Origin: Paludibacter sp.
GTDB taxonomy: Bacteria; Bacteroidota; Bacteroidia; Bacteroidales; Paludibacteraceae
Length of the DNA: 64,000 nucleotides
Direction of reading: 5' to 3'
Assembly (NCBI GenBank): GCA_028692715.1
Contig: JAQUWU010000006.1
Coordinates: 96,074-160,073 of the forward strand
A model generated the notes under the pieces. That model saw only the letters and a program-made list of their open reading frames with translations. It made no database searches and was not told the DNA's origin. This document shows positions 28,892 through 37,153 of the stretch, one piece after another (position 1 is the stretch's first letter; every line of letters starts with the position of its first letter). The position numbers were made by a program, and so were the translations under genes.

Positions 28892-29776
28892 ATGAAATGC
28901 AATTATTCAATTTTGTTATTATTATTGTTGGTTGTTTCATGTCAACCGGAGTTGGATTATAAAACGAGTGGTTACGTTCAAAAAATCATAGTTGAGGGAT
29001 ACATTTCCAATAATGAGTATCCAAAAGTATATTTAACCCTAAATATCCCTTTATCTGAAAAAGTTGACTCAATTTCAATACTTAATAATGTTATAAGATA
29101 TGCAAAAGTAACGGTTTCAGACTCACTCAATCCAAATGTCGTTGAAGCAAAAACAGAAATATTGACTTCAGGATGGGAAACAGATAAGAGGTTATTTCCT
29201 CCATATAAATATTTTGGAAGAAAATATAAAGGGGAAGAGGGGAAAAAATATTACCTGACAGTAGAATATGGCGGATTTACTCTGAAAGCTCAAACAACTA
29301 TACCACTTAAAACTCCCATTAAGAACTTTTCCACTAAACCTGTTAATGGGAATGATACTCTTAAAAGCTTATTTATGACAATAGATATTAATCCTACTTT
29401 GAAAAATAGTTATCGGGTTTACTCATTAAAAAAAAAGGATGGATACTACAAAGAAACTCAGTTATTGTATAACTCAAAATTCATCTTATCTGGGACGAAT
29501 ACTTTTGGCATAAATCCAACAGTTAGTAAAATAGATTCAAGTTATTCTGAGGGGGAAAATTTCGTTAAAGGTGATACTGTATTTATACGATTGTGCACAC
29601 TTGATAGTGTTAGTACTGATTTTTTTAGCGATTTAACTTTATTTTCGTCATCACAGGGAATGGGTAATAACCTACTTATTGGCGAAAAAGAATCGCTAAA
29701 ATCAAATATCAGTTATCCCGGGTTTGGAATTTGGTATGGAAATGGTGTTTCAACTTATAGGATTATTATTCCATAA
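28892..29776 (+). CDS. DUF4249-family lipoprotein, partner of the TonB receptor
   Basis: Lipoprotein of 294 residues with the lipobox VVSC (Cys17) after a hydrophobic signal. The VQKIIVEGYISNNEYPKVYLTLNIPL segment is typical of DUF4249, a family that regularly follows TonB-dependent receptors in Bacteroidota and probably works with them at the cell surface. The predicted body is beta-rich. It ends just before a strong terminator. The cargo is not evident. Confidence 0.85.
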   Translation: MKCNYSILLLLLLVVSCQPELDYKTSGYVQKIIVEGYISNNEYPKVYLTLNIPLSEKVDSISILNNVIRYAKVTVSDSLNPNVVEAKTEILTSGWETDKRLFPPYKYFGRKYKGEEGKKYYLTVEYGGFTLKAQTTIPLKTPIKNFSTKPVNGNDTLKSLFMTIDINPTLKNSYRVYSLKKKDGYYKETQLLYNSKFILSGTNTFGINPTVSKIDSSYSEGENFVKGDTVFIRLCTLDSVSTDFFSDLTLFSSSQGMGNNLLIGEKESLKSNISYPGFGIWYGNGVSTYRIIIP

Positions 29777-29780
29777 AAAA

Positions 29781-29806
29781 GGAGAAGTTAAAAACTTCTC
29801 CTTTTT
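29781..29806. terminator. Bidirectional intrinsic terminator
   Basis: A 9-bp stem GGAGAAGTT / AACTTCTCC (29781-29789 and 29793-29801) has an AAA loop, A-run before it and T-run after it. It separates the convergent DUF4249 gene and the minus-strand lipoprotein gene and should work in both directions. Confidence 0.9.
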
Positions 29807-29823
29807 AGAAACTGATTAAAATA

Positions 29824-31230
29824 TTAATCAATATTTGGTAACATAGATTCAAATTTAGTAATAACAGTCTTAAAGTTATCGTTCATGTATTTTTCAAAAT
29901 CAGTTATTTTCGAACCATCACTTAATACTAAGCGAGGTTGTGCATAGTAACTCGTTTTTGTAGGATAAGCATAGAAAGTGTAGGTATAAACTCCTGTGTT
30001 ATAATTATAACTATAGTCATAATAATCATATTCAACTGTAGTGGTAGGAAGGTTATAACCTGTCGTTGTTGCTGTATAAACCAAAGTTGCTTGTTCACTG
30101 TAATCAGGTCTTTCTTCTTCATTTGTAAAAAACTCAACATCGGCAAACTTTTGATTCTCTTTTGCAAAAAAACCATAAGACTTTAGATATTTGTTGTAGA
30201 TTAAGACCATCTTATCATTATATGTTTTACCATCATATAAATATTCTGTCCATTTATAATATTGATCATTATGAATTATAGAATCAGGTTTTAATGCCCT
30301 ACCTTCAGTCATAAAGTTCGTCATATCAGTAATACTTCCATAAATAGCAACATTCATAATTTGGAATGTCACATTGGCTGAATTCAGAAAGTCTTCAATT
30401 TCTTCATTGTTAATGCTGTCGTTATTAATATCCTCAATCTCAGTGGCAGTAAACTTTCCTTTTGCACTGGCTTCGCATTTAAGTAAAACATCTGAATTAT
30501 ACTTAAAATTATAACTTGCTGAAACATTTGTGTTTGTATTTGTAACAGAAGCACTCCAATTATATGCACCAATCACAAGAGTTTGTAAAACTGATGTTGG
30601 TGTTCCATCTGAAGCATACGCCCCTGTATATTGAGCATTTAATGCTTCAACATCATCTACTTTCAATATAACAGAAATACTTTTTGGATAAAACTCACCT
30701 GGATCCACTTCAGGTATTAGTACATTTGATTCTGAATAATTAACAGTTATTGTTGCATTGTTAACCGTAGAGTTTAAATCATCTGCCGGAAATATAAGAA
30801 CTGCTTTATTAACTACAACTCCAGTTGCTTTGTCAAAGTCTTGTTTTTCGACATTCCATGTCCAAGTACCCCAAATATCATCTTTCGAACTACTTGCGAC
30901 TCTTAATTGTTTGTTAAAATTGTCTAATGCATTAATGTCGTTTTTCATCAAATCTGCACTTAATTGACGAAAACTGTTCATGAATGCTGGAGATATTGAT
31001 GAATAATTTCTGTTTAGAAACTGAGTTAATGTTATATAACCCTGGGTTTGTTGCAGACCTGTCATTTTATCCGCTAAATCTAATCCACTTTGTTCAATGC
31101 TTTGTTTTTGTTGTTCAACCGTTTGAGATGAAAATTCCAATGTTTCGTCCCCATCTAGTTTGTTCCCGCAGGAATTAAATGATAAAAGTAAAACAATTGC
31201 CGTAGCAATTCGAAAAAGATTTTTCTTCAT
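29824..31230 (-). CDS. Large lipoprotein of unknown function with tyrosine-rich segment
   Basis: Lipoprotein of 468 residues with the lipobox FNSC (Cys21). I do not recognise its family. It begins with a Gln/Ser-rich helical region (QTVEQQKQSIEQSGLDLADKM), has beta-rich repeats in the middle with IWGTWTWNVEKQDFDKATG, and carries a striking tyrosine-rich patch near the C-terminus (VEYDYYDYSYNYNTGVYTYT). It has its own promoter and an upstream terminator, so it is transcribed alone. It is predicted to be an outer-membrane-anchored protein; no role can be assigned. Confidence 0.75.
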   Translation of the reverse strand: MKKNLFRIATAIVLLLSFNSCGNKLDGDETLEFSSQTVEQQKQSIEQSGLDLADKMTGLQQTQGYITLTQFLNRNYSSISPAFMNSFRQLSADLMKNDINALDNFNKQLRVASSSKDDIWGTWTWNVEKQDFDKATGVVVNKAVLIFPADDLNSTVNNATITVNYSESNVLIPEVDPGEFYPKSISVILKVDDVEALNAQYTGAYASDGTPTSVLQTLVIGAYNWSASVTNTNTNVSASYNFKYNSDVLLKCEASAKGKFTATEIEDINNDSINNEEIEDFLNSANVTFQIMNVAIYGSITDMTNFMTEGRALKPDSIIHNDQYYKWTEYLYDGKTYNDKMVLIYNKYLKSYGFFAKENQKFADVEFFTNEEERPDYSEQATLVYTATTTGYNLPTTTVEYDYYDYSYNYNTGVYTYTFYAYPTKTSYYAQPRLVLSDGSKITDFEKYMNDNFKTVITKFESMLPNID

Positions 31231-31280
31231 AAAAGATAAATTTTAAATTAATTGATTAATTAGTGTGAATAAAATATTTG

Positions 31281-31288
31281 CAAAAGTA
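31281..31288 (-). promoter_or_regulatory. Bacteroidota -7 element for the unknown lipoprotein
   Basis: On the minus strand TACTTTTG matches TANNTTTG, about 50 bases before the ATG at 31230. Confidence 0.55.
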
Positions 31289-31483
31289 ATGTATTTATTT
31301 GTGAAATAATATAAAATATAAAATTATTTCTTCTAGGGTCTAAAAAAAATCAATTATTATATAATGCATCAATTATTACTATGTTTTAAAATCGTTTATA
31401 CAACTGAATAATAAGTATCTAAATACAAAATATCGAGATTCGATTTTATTGCATGAAATTGAATATTTTATAACGAACTATTG

Positions 31484-31538
31484 TCAATACAAAGACCTTT
31501 CTAATGCTTTGCAAACATTAGAAAGGTCTTTGTATTGA
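31484..31538. terminator. Perfect 23-bp inverted repeat after maeB
   Basis: Arms 31484-31506 and 31516-31538 are perfectly complementary, with a 9-base loop CTTTGCAAA. It lies 22 bases past the end of the malic enzyme gene and probably ends its transcription, although no long T-run follows on the minus strand. Its perfect length is unusual. Confidence 0.7.
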
Positions 31539-31560
31539 TGTTATAAATAAATTAGAGAAA

Positions 31561-33861
31561 CTAAGAAATCCTTGTCAAATTATTTGTTTTAATTTGCTCT
31601 TCCACAATGGCATCCAGCACGGCAATTGCCGTCATATTTACAATGTCACGAACTGAACTTTCGACATCTAATATATGGATAGGTTTATTTAATCCCATTT
31701 GAATTGGGCCTATTGATTCTGCTAAACCCATCTCTATCAACATTTTGTAAGCCGTATTTGCCGAACTAAGGTTTGGAAACACAAGTGTATTTACATTTTT
31801 TCCACTTAATTTTGAGAATGGGAATTTTTTATCGCGAAGTTCTTTGTTGAGTGCAAATGTTACCTGCATTTCTCCATCTACAATCATGTCGGGATATTTA
31901 TCATGAAGCGTTTTTACTACCTCATGAACACTAGCCGGACTCCCTGTTTTATCCGATCCAAAATTTGAATACGACAACATAGCCATTACCGGCTCGTGAG
32001 CAAAGAATTTTACGGTGTCATGCGTTAGTTTGGCAATATCCAACAATGCTTCTGTAGTTGGATGACGATTGAGAAGTGTGTCTGCAAGAAAGAATGTTCC
32101 TTTCTTTGTATTCATTATATGCATAGCCGCAATATGTTTCAGCCCATCACGAATCCCTATTACATCTTTTGCCGCCTGAATGGAGTCGGTATATTTTGTA
32201 TAAACACCGGTAATCAACGCATCAGCATCGCCAACTTCCACCATCATCATACCAAAATAGTTCCGTTCGTACATTTTTTCGTTTGCTTCATCAAATGTCA
32301 TACCTTCACGACTACGTTTTTCGGAAAGTCTTAATGCATACCTTTCTCTGCGTTTTTCTTCCCTGTCATGACGAAGATTCACAATTTCAATTCCGGTTAA
32401 ATCAATCTCGTTTTCCAGCGCAATACTGGCAATTTTCTCTTCGTTTCCTAACAATATAGGATAACAAATACCTTCAGCAAGCGCCATTTCAGCTGCTTTC
32501 AACATATTAATGTGATTTGATTCGGAGAACACAACACGTTTTGGATTTTGACGGGCAGTATCGTAAAAACGACGTAACATTTTATTGTCGTTACCCATCA
32601 TTTCGCGCAATTTATTGTTATATGCGTCCCAATCTTTAATCTCAATGCGAGAAACTCCGGATTCCATAGCAGCACGGGCAACAGCAGGTGCTACAATTGT
32701 CAACAATCGTGGATCAAGTGGTTTTGGAATAATATAATCAGGTCCAAAGGTCAAACGTTTCAAATTATAGGCGGCATTTACCACGTCAGGAACCGGTTTT
32801 TTTGTCAATTCGGCAATAGCAAGCACAGCAGCCTTTTTCATTTCTTCATTGATACATTTCGCACGAACATCCAATGCACCCCGGAAAATATAGGGGAAAC
32901 CAAGTACATTATTGATTTGATTAGGATGATCGGAACGACCGGTTGCAAAAATGATATCGGGACGAGCAGACATTGCATCTTCGTACGAAATTTCAGGATT
33001 TGGATTTGCTAATGCAAAAACAATTGGTTTTACATTCATGGTTTGCACCATTTCTTTTGATAAAACTCCAGCAATAGATAATCCTAGAAATACATCTGCA
33101 TCTTTTACCGCCTCTGCTAAAGTAGTTATGGTTCTATCAGTTGCAAAAGGTTTTTTACGTGAATTTAAATCAGTGCGTTGTTTGTTAATAACACCTTTCG
33201 AATCCACCATCACAATATTTTCGAGCTTTGCTCCCAACAACATATATAATTGGGTACAGGAATTTGCTGCAGCACCAGCACCATTCACCACAATTTTTAC
33301 ATCTTCAATTTTCTTCCCAACAATTTCAAGAGCATTAATTAACCCTGCCGAAGATATAATGGCAGTTCCGTGTTGATCATCATGCATCAATGGAATATCC
33401 AACTCAGCTTTAAGTCTTTCTTCAATTTCAAAGCATTCAGGCGCTTTAATATCTTCAAGGTTGATACCACCAAAGGTTGGCGCAATAGCTTTCACCACCT
33501 GAATAAATTTTTCCGGGTCCGTTTCATTTACTTCAATATCAAAAACATCTATTCCGGCAAATATCTTAAAAAGTAATCCTTTTCCCTCCATTACAGGTTT
33601 TCCTGCCAACGCACCAATATTACCAAGTCCAAGAACAGCCGTACCATTTGAAATAACAGCAACCAAATTTCCTTTTGAAGTATATTCGTATGCTGTATTT
33701 GGATCTTTTTCAATTTCGAGACAAGGTTCTGCAACGCCCGGTGAGTAAGCTAATGATAAATCGCGTTGAGAACTGTAAGGTTTTGTTGGAACAACCTCTA
33801 TTTTTCCTGGTTTTCCCTGTGAATGATAGAGAAGAGCATCTTCTCTTGTTAATTTTGCCAT
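31561..33861 (-). CDS. maeB: NADP-dependent malic enzyme, MaeB type
   Basis: Protein of 766 residues that oxidatively decarboxylates malate to pyruvate. The N-terminal malic-enzyme half has [51 protein letters not shown] and the [12 protein letters not shown] nucleotide-binding loop. Residues from about 430 to the end form the phosphotransacetylase-like domain ([20 protein letters not shown]..., [13 protein letters not shown]), which in MaeB proteins is regulatory rather than catalytic. A -7 promoter element lies about 60 bases upstream. Confidence 0.95.
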   Translation of the reverse strand: MAKLTREDALLYHSQGKPGKIEVVPTKPYSSQRDLSLAYSPGVAEPCLEIEKDPNTAYEYTSKGNLVAVISNGTAVLGLGNIGALAGKPVMEGKGLLFKIFAGIDVFDIEVNETDPEKFIQVVKAIAPTFGGINLEDIKAPECFEIEERLKAELDIPLMHDDQHGTAIISSAGLINALEIVGKKIEDVKIVVNGAGAAANSCTQLYMLLGAKLENIVMVDSKGVINKQRTDLNSRKKPFATDRTITTLAEAVKDADVFLGLSIAGVLSKEMVQTMNVKPIVFALANPNPEISYEDAMSARPDIIFATGRSDHPNQINNVLGFPYIFRGALDVRAKCINEEMKKAAVLAIAELTKKPVPDVVNAAYNLKRLTFGPDYIIPKPLDPRLLTIVAPAVARAAMESGVSRIEIKDWDAYNNKLREMMGNDNKMLRRFYDTARQNPKRVVFSESNHINMLKAAEMALAEGICYPILLGNEEKIASIALENEIDLTGIEIVNLRHDREEKRRERYALRLSEKRSREGMTFDEANEKMYERNYFGMMMVEVGDADALITGVYTKYTDSIQAAKDVIGIRDGLKHIAAMHIMNTKKGTFFLADTLLNRHPTTEALLDIAKLTHDTVKFFAHEPVMAMLSYSNFGSDKTGSPASVHEVVKTLHDKYPDMIVDGEMQVTFALNKELRDKKFPFSKLSGKNVNTLVFPNLSSANTAYKMLIEMGLAESIGPIQMGLNKPIHILDVESSVRDIVNMTAIAVLDAIVEEQIKTNNLTRIS

Positions 33862-33920
33862 AATTTTATGTGTGATGTATAAATTGTAAGTAAATATTGG
33901 AATCTTATTTGAAATCGTCG

Positions 33921-33928
33921 CAAAATTA
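33921..33928 (-). promoter_or_regulatory. Bacteroidota -7 element for maeB
   Basis: Minus-strand TAATTTTG followed by C matches TANNTTTG. It predicts a leader of about 55 bases before the maeB ATG. Confidence 0.55.
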
Positions 33929-33979
33929 CAAATTATTCAATCAATATCGTATTAATTTAGTACAATAATTTAATAAATA

Positions 33980-34651
33980 TTATTTTTCAAAATGATGATC
34001 ATCAAATTTCTTTCGAAAGTAATGCCCCCAGCGAAAACCAAGACTTTTACTTTTTAAAATTACCGGATGATTAGGGTAAAAAGTACCTTGAACAGAAGTG
34101 TCATAGGTTGCTCCATTGGGTTTGTTTGGTCGTGGAATAGAATCATTTTTCCAACGCAATGGATTGAAATAAGGATTTATATCAATGGCCATTCCGGTAG
34201 CGTGCTTCGAATAGGATATATTTCGGTAACAAAAACTGTAGGTGTTATTGTCCTGCATCGACAAATTATCATTCCAATTGTATTTCACAATGGGAATTGC
34301 TTTTGCAATGGGAAAATGTATTTCAAGAATATATTTAAATAGTTCTGAAATGTCGTTTGCTAATAATTTATTTGTAAGTATTTGTCCCTGATGTAACTTC
34401 TTATCGATAGAATAATATTGAACATCCAACAATTGTAGCTGATCAATAATTTTTTGTGGTGCATTAGAGCCACTCACTGCACTATCAAAACTATAATTGC
34501 AATCAACAATTAGTGTATCCTTATCGATTAAAGGTTTTGATTCTGATATTACAACCGTAGTTTTAGTTTTTAACTCCCGCTTTTTCTCTTGGGTACAGGC
34601 AGTTAAAAAGACTATAAGAATTGTGAAAACTACAGTTGTTACTTTAAACAT
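33980..34651 (-). CDS. M15-family D-Ala-D-Ala-type peptidase, lipoprotein
   Basis: Protein of 223 residues with the lipobox LTAC (Cys19). The M15 zinc site is visible as SKHATGMAIDINP (His, then Asp six residues later) and the closing DDHHFEK. The YNWNDNLSMQDNNTYSFCYRNI region resembles the VanY/M15C group. It probably trims peptidoglycan peptides from the periplasmic face. Its start is one base from the stop of the YeiH-type gene, so the two are translationally coupled. This type is usually annotated M15 without a known physiological role. Confidence 0.85.
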   Translation of the reverse strand: MFKVTTVVFTILIVFLTACTQEKKRELKTKTTVVISESKPLIDKDTLIVDCNYSFDSAVSGSNAPQKIIDQLQLLDVQYYSIDKKLHQGQILTNKLLANDISELFKYILEIHFPIAKAIPIVKYNWNDNLSMQDNNTYSFCYRNISYSKHATGMAIDINPYFNPLRWKNDSIPRPNKPNGATYDTSVQGTFYPNHPVILKSKSLGFRWGHYFRKKFDDHHFEK

Positions 34652-34652
34652 T

Positions 34653-35579
34653 TTAATAAAAACTATAAATAAATATCAGACTTATAACGGCAATAAAAAA
34701 CCAGAGTATTACTCCCAGTACCATAGGCTTTATTCCCACCGATTTTATTACTTTTCTTGAAAGTCCTGCTCCAATAAAAAACAAAGTCAGGGTCAAACCT
34801 TGTTTTGCAACCGATACAATTCCATGAGTTAGTACTTGTGGCATGAAATTAAATGAATTAACGATCATTGCAAGGATAAAAAAGAAGATAAACCAGGGAA
34901 TGACAATCTTATCGCCTTTTGATTTAAAATAAAACGAGGTGAATACTGAAAGGGGAATAATCCACAATGCGCGGGTAAGTTTTACAGTGGTGGCAATTTT
35001 CAATGCTTCCTCACCATATATTGCCCCTGCTCCTACTACCGAGCTGGTGTCGTGAATGGCAATAGCTGCCCACATACCAAATTCTCGTTGAGTAAGCTCC
35101 AGCCAATGTCCCAAAGCAGGAAAAAGAAACAAGGCTATTGCATTTAACACAAATATAGTTGCAAGCGAAACTGACATTTCACTTTCGTCAGCTTTTGCAA
35201 TCGGTCCTACGGCTGCTATTGCACTCCCTCCACAAATTGCCGTTCCGGTTGAAATAAGGTAAGACGAAACTTTTGATACCTTGAGCCATTTTCCAAGCGT
35301 AATTCCCAAAAACATTACACTTGTCACAGATACAATGGTAAAAAACATTCCATCACTTCCTGCTTTTAAAGATTCTTGCAGATTCATTCCAAACCCAAGC
35401 CCAACAACTGAAATTTGCAATAAGTATTTGGAGACTTTTTTATTGAAAACAGGAAGTGGATTCCCTAATGTGAGGGCGAAAATCAAACCCATAAATAAAG
35501 CAAAAGGTGGTGTAATATAACTTGTCAAACACAATATTGCCATTACTATATAAATGACAACCGTAAATTTATTCTGCAT
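34653..35579 (-). CDS. YeiH-family putative sulfate exporter (UPF0324)
   Basis: Inner-membrane protein of 308 residues with about nine or ten hydrophobic segments. Family motifs are SVVGLGFGMNLQESL, STGTAICGGSAIAAVGP with its Gly-rich turn, and AIHDTSSVVGAGAIYGEEAL. The family is annotated as putative sulfate exporters on limited evidence. It shares an operon with the M15 peptidase, with one base between them. Confidence 0.85.
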   Translation of the reverse strand: MQNKFTVVIYIVMAILCLTSYITPPFALFMGLIFALTLGNPLPVFNKKVSKYLLQISVVGLGFGMNLQESLKAGSDGMFFTIVSVTSVMFLGITLGKWLKVSKVSSYLISTGTAICGGSAIAAVGPIAKADESEMSVSLATIFVLNAIALFLFPALGHWLELTQREFGMWAAIAIHDTSSVVGAGAIYGEEALKIATTVKLTRALWIIPLSVFTSFYFKSKGDKIVIPWFIFFFILAMIVNSFNFMPQVLTHGIVSVAKQGLTLTLFFIGAGLSRKVIKSVGIKPMVLGVILWFFIAVISLIFIYSFY

Positions 35580-35604
35580 AATGATTCATTTTTTTTTGAA
35601 CCGA

Positions 35605-35612
35605 CAAAGGTA
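35605..35612 (-). promoter_or_regulatory. Bacteroidota -7 element for the YeiH-type operon
   Basis: Minus-strand TACCTTTG matches TANNTTTG exactly and gives a leader of about 21 bases. It is divergent from the recF promoter. Confidence 0.6.
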
Positions 35613-35720
35613 CATTTATTAATTCGGTACATTGTTTTAATATCACTATTTTTTAGACTTTTTTTTATTTGTTGAAAACTTTGTTGCGCTTCTTTGAATA
35701 AAAGAAGGACAAAATTTATG

Positions 35721-35728
35721 TACCTTTG
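35721..35728 (+). promoter_or_regulatory. Bacteroidota -7 element for recF
   Basis: TACCTTTG followed by CA matches TANNTTTG. It gives a start of transcription about 21 bases before ATG 35754 and rules out the TTG at 35694 as a translation start. Confidence 0.65.
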
Positions 35729-35753
35729 CAGTAGAAAAAAAAGCTACAGAAAC

Positions 35754-36842
35754 ATGCGTTTGAAATCCCTCTCCATCCTTAATTACAAAAATATCCGCGA
35801 AGCAGAATTAATCTTTTCTCCAAAGATTAATTGTTTTATTGGAAATAATGGAATGGGAAAAACCAATATTTTGGATGCCATCTATTTCCTTTCCTTTTGT
35901 AAAAGTCATTCAAATTCAATTGATTCGCAAAACATTCTGCACAATGCCGATTTTGCTTTGATACAAGGAAAATATCAGATTGGCGACAATATTGAAGAAA
36001 TATATTGTGGCATGAAACACCGGCAAAAAAAACAATTTAAACGCAACAAAAAAGAATACGAAAGACTTTCCGAACATATTGGGCTACTTCCTTTGGTATT
36101 GGTTTCGCCCGACGATGCTGTTTTAATTTCGGAGGGAAGTGACGAACGACGAAAATTTATCGATGGTGTTATTTCGCAGTACAATAAAAATTATCTTCAT
36201 CAACTGCTTCAATATAATAACGCACTCAAACAACGGAATGCTTTATTAAAAAATGAAACAGTAACTGATGAGTCATTATTAGACATCTGGGAAGAACAAA
36301 TGGCACTTTTTGGCACTTACATTTACGAACAACGTAAAATATTTATCGATGAGTTCATTCCTATCTTTCAACATTTTTATAGCTATATTTCAAGCGGGAA
36401 TGAAGAAATATCGTTAAGCTATAAATCGCAACACGATGAAAACGACATAAAAACACGTATGAAAAACACACGTGATCGCGACAAGATGCTGGGATATTCA
36501 ACGCAGGGAATTCACAAAGATGAACTCGAAATGATGCTCGATGATTATCCCATTAAAAGAGTTGGGTCGCAAGGACAAAATAAAACCTATCTAATTTCGT
36601 TGAAACTTGCTCAATTCGATTTTTTAAAACGGACGCATAAATTATCACCACTTCTATTGCTTGATGACATATTTGACAAACTAGATGCGGAACGCGTAAA
36701 AAAAATTGTGGAACTGGTTTCCGAAGATACTTTTGGTCAAATCTTCATTACCGACACCAATCGTGAGCATTTAGATGCTATACTACAACAACTCGGACAA
36801 GAATCACAGATATTCCTTGTGAACAATGGTGAAATTTCGTAA
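35754..36842 (+). CDS. recF: DNA replication and repair protein RecF
   Basis: SMC-like ATPase of 362 residues that loads RecA at gaps with RecO and RecR. The Walker A site is GNNGMGKT (30-37), the family segment AIYFLSFCKSHS follows, and the C-terminal signature/Walker B region is GSQGQNKTYLISLKLAQF...LLLLDDIFDKLD. ATG 35754 is preferred over an upstream in-frame TTG because a promoter element lies between them. The neighbours are not the dnaA-dnaN set often found near recF. Confidence 0.95.
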   Translation: MRLKSLSILNYKNIREAELIFSPKINCFIGNNGMGKTNILDAIYFLSFCKSHSNSIDSQNILHNADFALIQGKYQIGDNIEEIYCGMKHRQKKQFKRNKKEYERLSEHIGLLPLVLVSPDDAVLISEGSDERRKFIDGVISQYNKNYLHQLLQYNNALKQRNALLKNETVTDESLLDIWEEQMALFGTYIYEQRKIFIDEFIPIFQHFYSYISSGNEEISLSYKSQHDENDIKTRMKNTRDRDKMLGYSTQGIHKDELEMMLDDYPIKRVGSQGQNKTYLISLKLAQFDFLKRTHKLSPLLLLDDIFDKLDAERVKKIVELVSEDTFGQIFITDTNREHLDAILQQLGQESQIFLVNNGEIS

Positions 36843-37153
36843 AATATCCTTTCTGTTTATCAAATAAACTTTCCTATTTCTTTAAAATAATAATTTATTT
36901 TATTTTCTTTATAATGAATCTATTATTTATAATGAATTACATTTTAGAAAATATTATGAACAATTTTATTTTTTATTTAATTGATTTTCATGCGTTTAAA
37001 AATTTTTTCGGAAAACATTTTATTTTTATGCATAAAAACTATTTATTTATTTTGGAAATTTCAGAATAATTTTATAACATTGTAGTCCGTATTCAAAGCA
37101 ACATCATTAATACTTATTATACTAATACAAATTATATTAGAAAAAAATTTATC
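36843..37153. other. AT-rich intergenic region upstream of nrdJ
   Basis: These 311 bases are very AT-rich, with runs of A and T. Only the nrdJ promoter near 37051-37082 is recognisable. I found no cobalamin-riboswitch-like pattern or other structured RNA. Confidence 0.6.
37051..37082 (+). promoter_or_regulatory. Promoter of nrdJ with -33 and -7 elements
   Basis: TTTG at 37051-37054 is followed after 20 bases by TAACATTG at 37075-37082, which matches TANNTTTG except at one base. The spacing is that of Bacteroidota housekeeping promoters. The predicted leader is about 65 bases. Confidence 0.55.

Larger units (their letters stand above)
31231..31560. other. Intergenic region with promoter and long hairpin
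   Basis: The 330 bases between two minus-strand genes hold the lipoprotein promoter near 31281 and a long inverted repeat at 31484-31538. Between them the sequence is AT-rich, with nothing else I can identify. Confidence 0.6.

Noticed and set aside
35694-35753. N-terminal extension of RecF from TTG 35694
   Set aside because: A -7 promoter element at 35721-35728 lies inside it, and RecF starts at the conserved MRLKSLSI.
36843-37153. Cobalamin riboswitch before nrdJ
   Set aside because: The region is AT-rich and I could not find the conserved B12-box style sequence or multi-arm fold.
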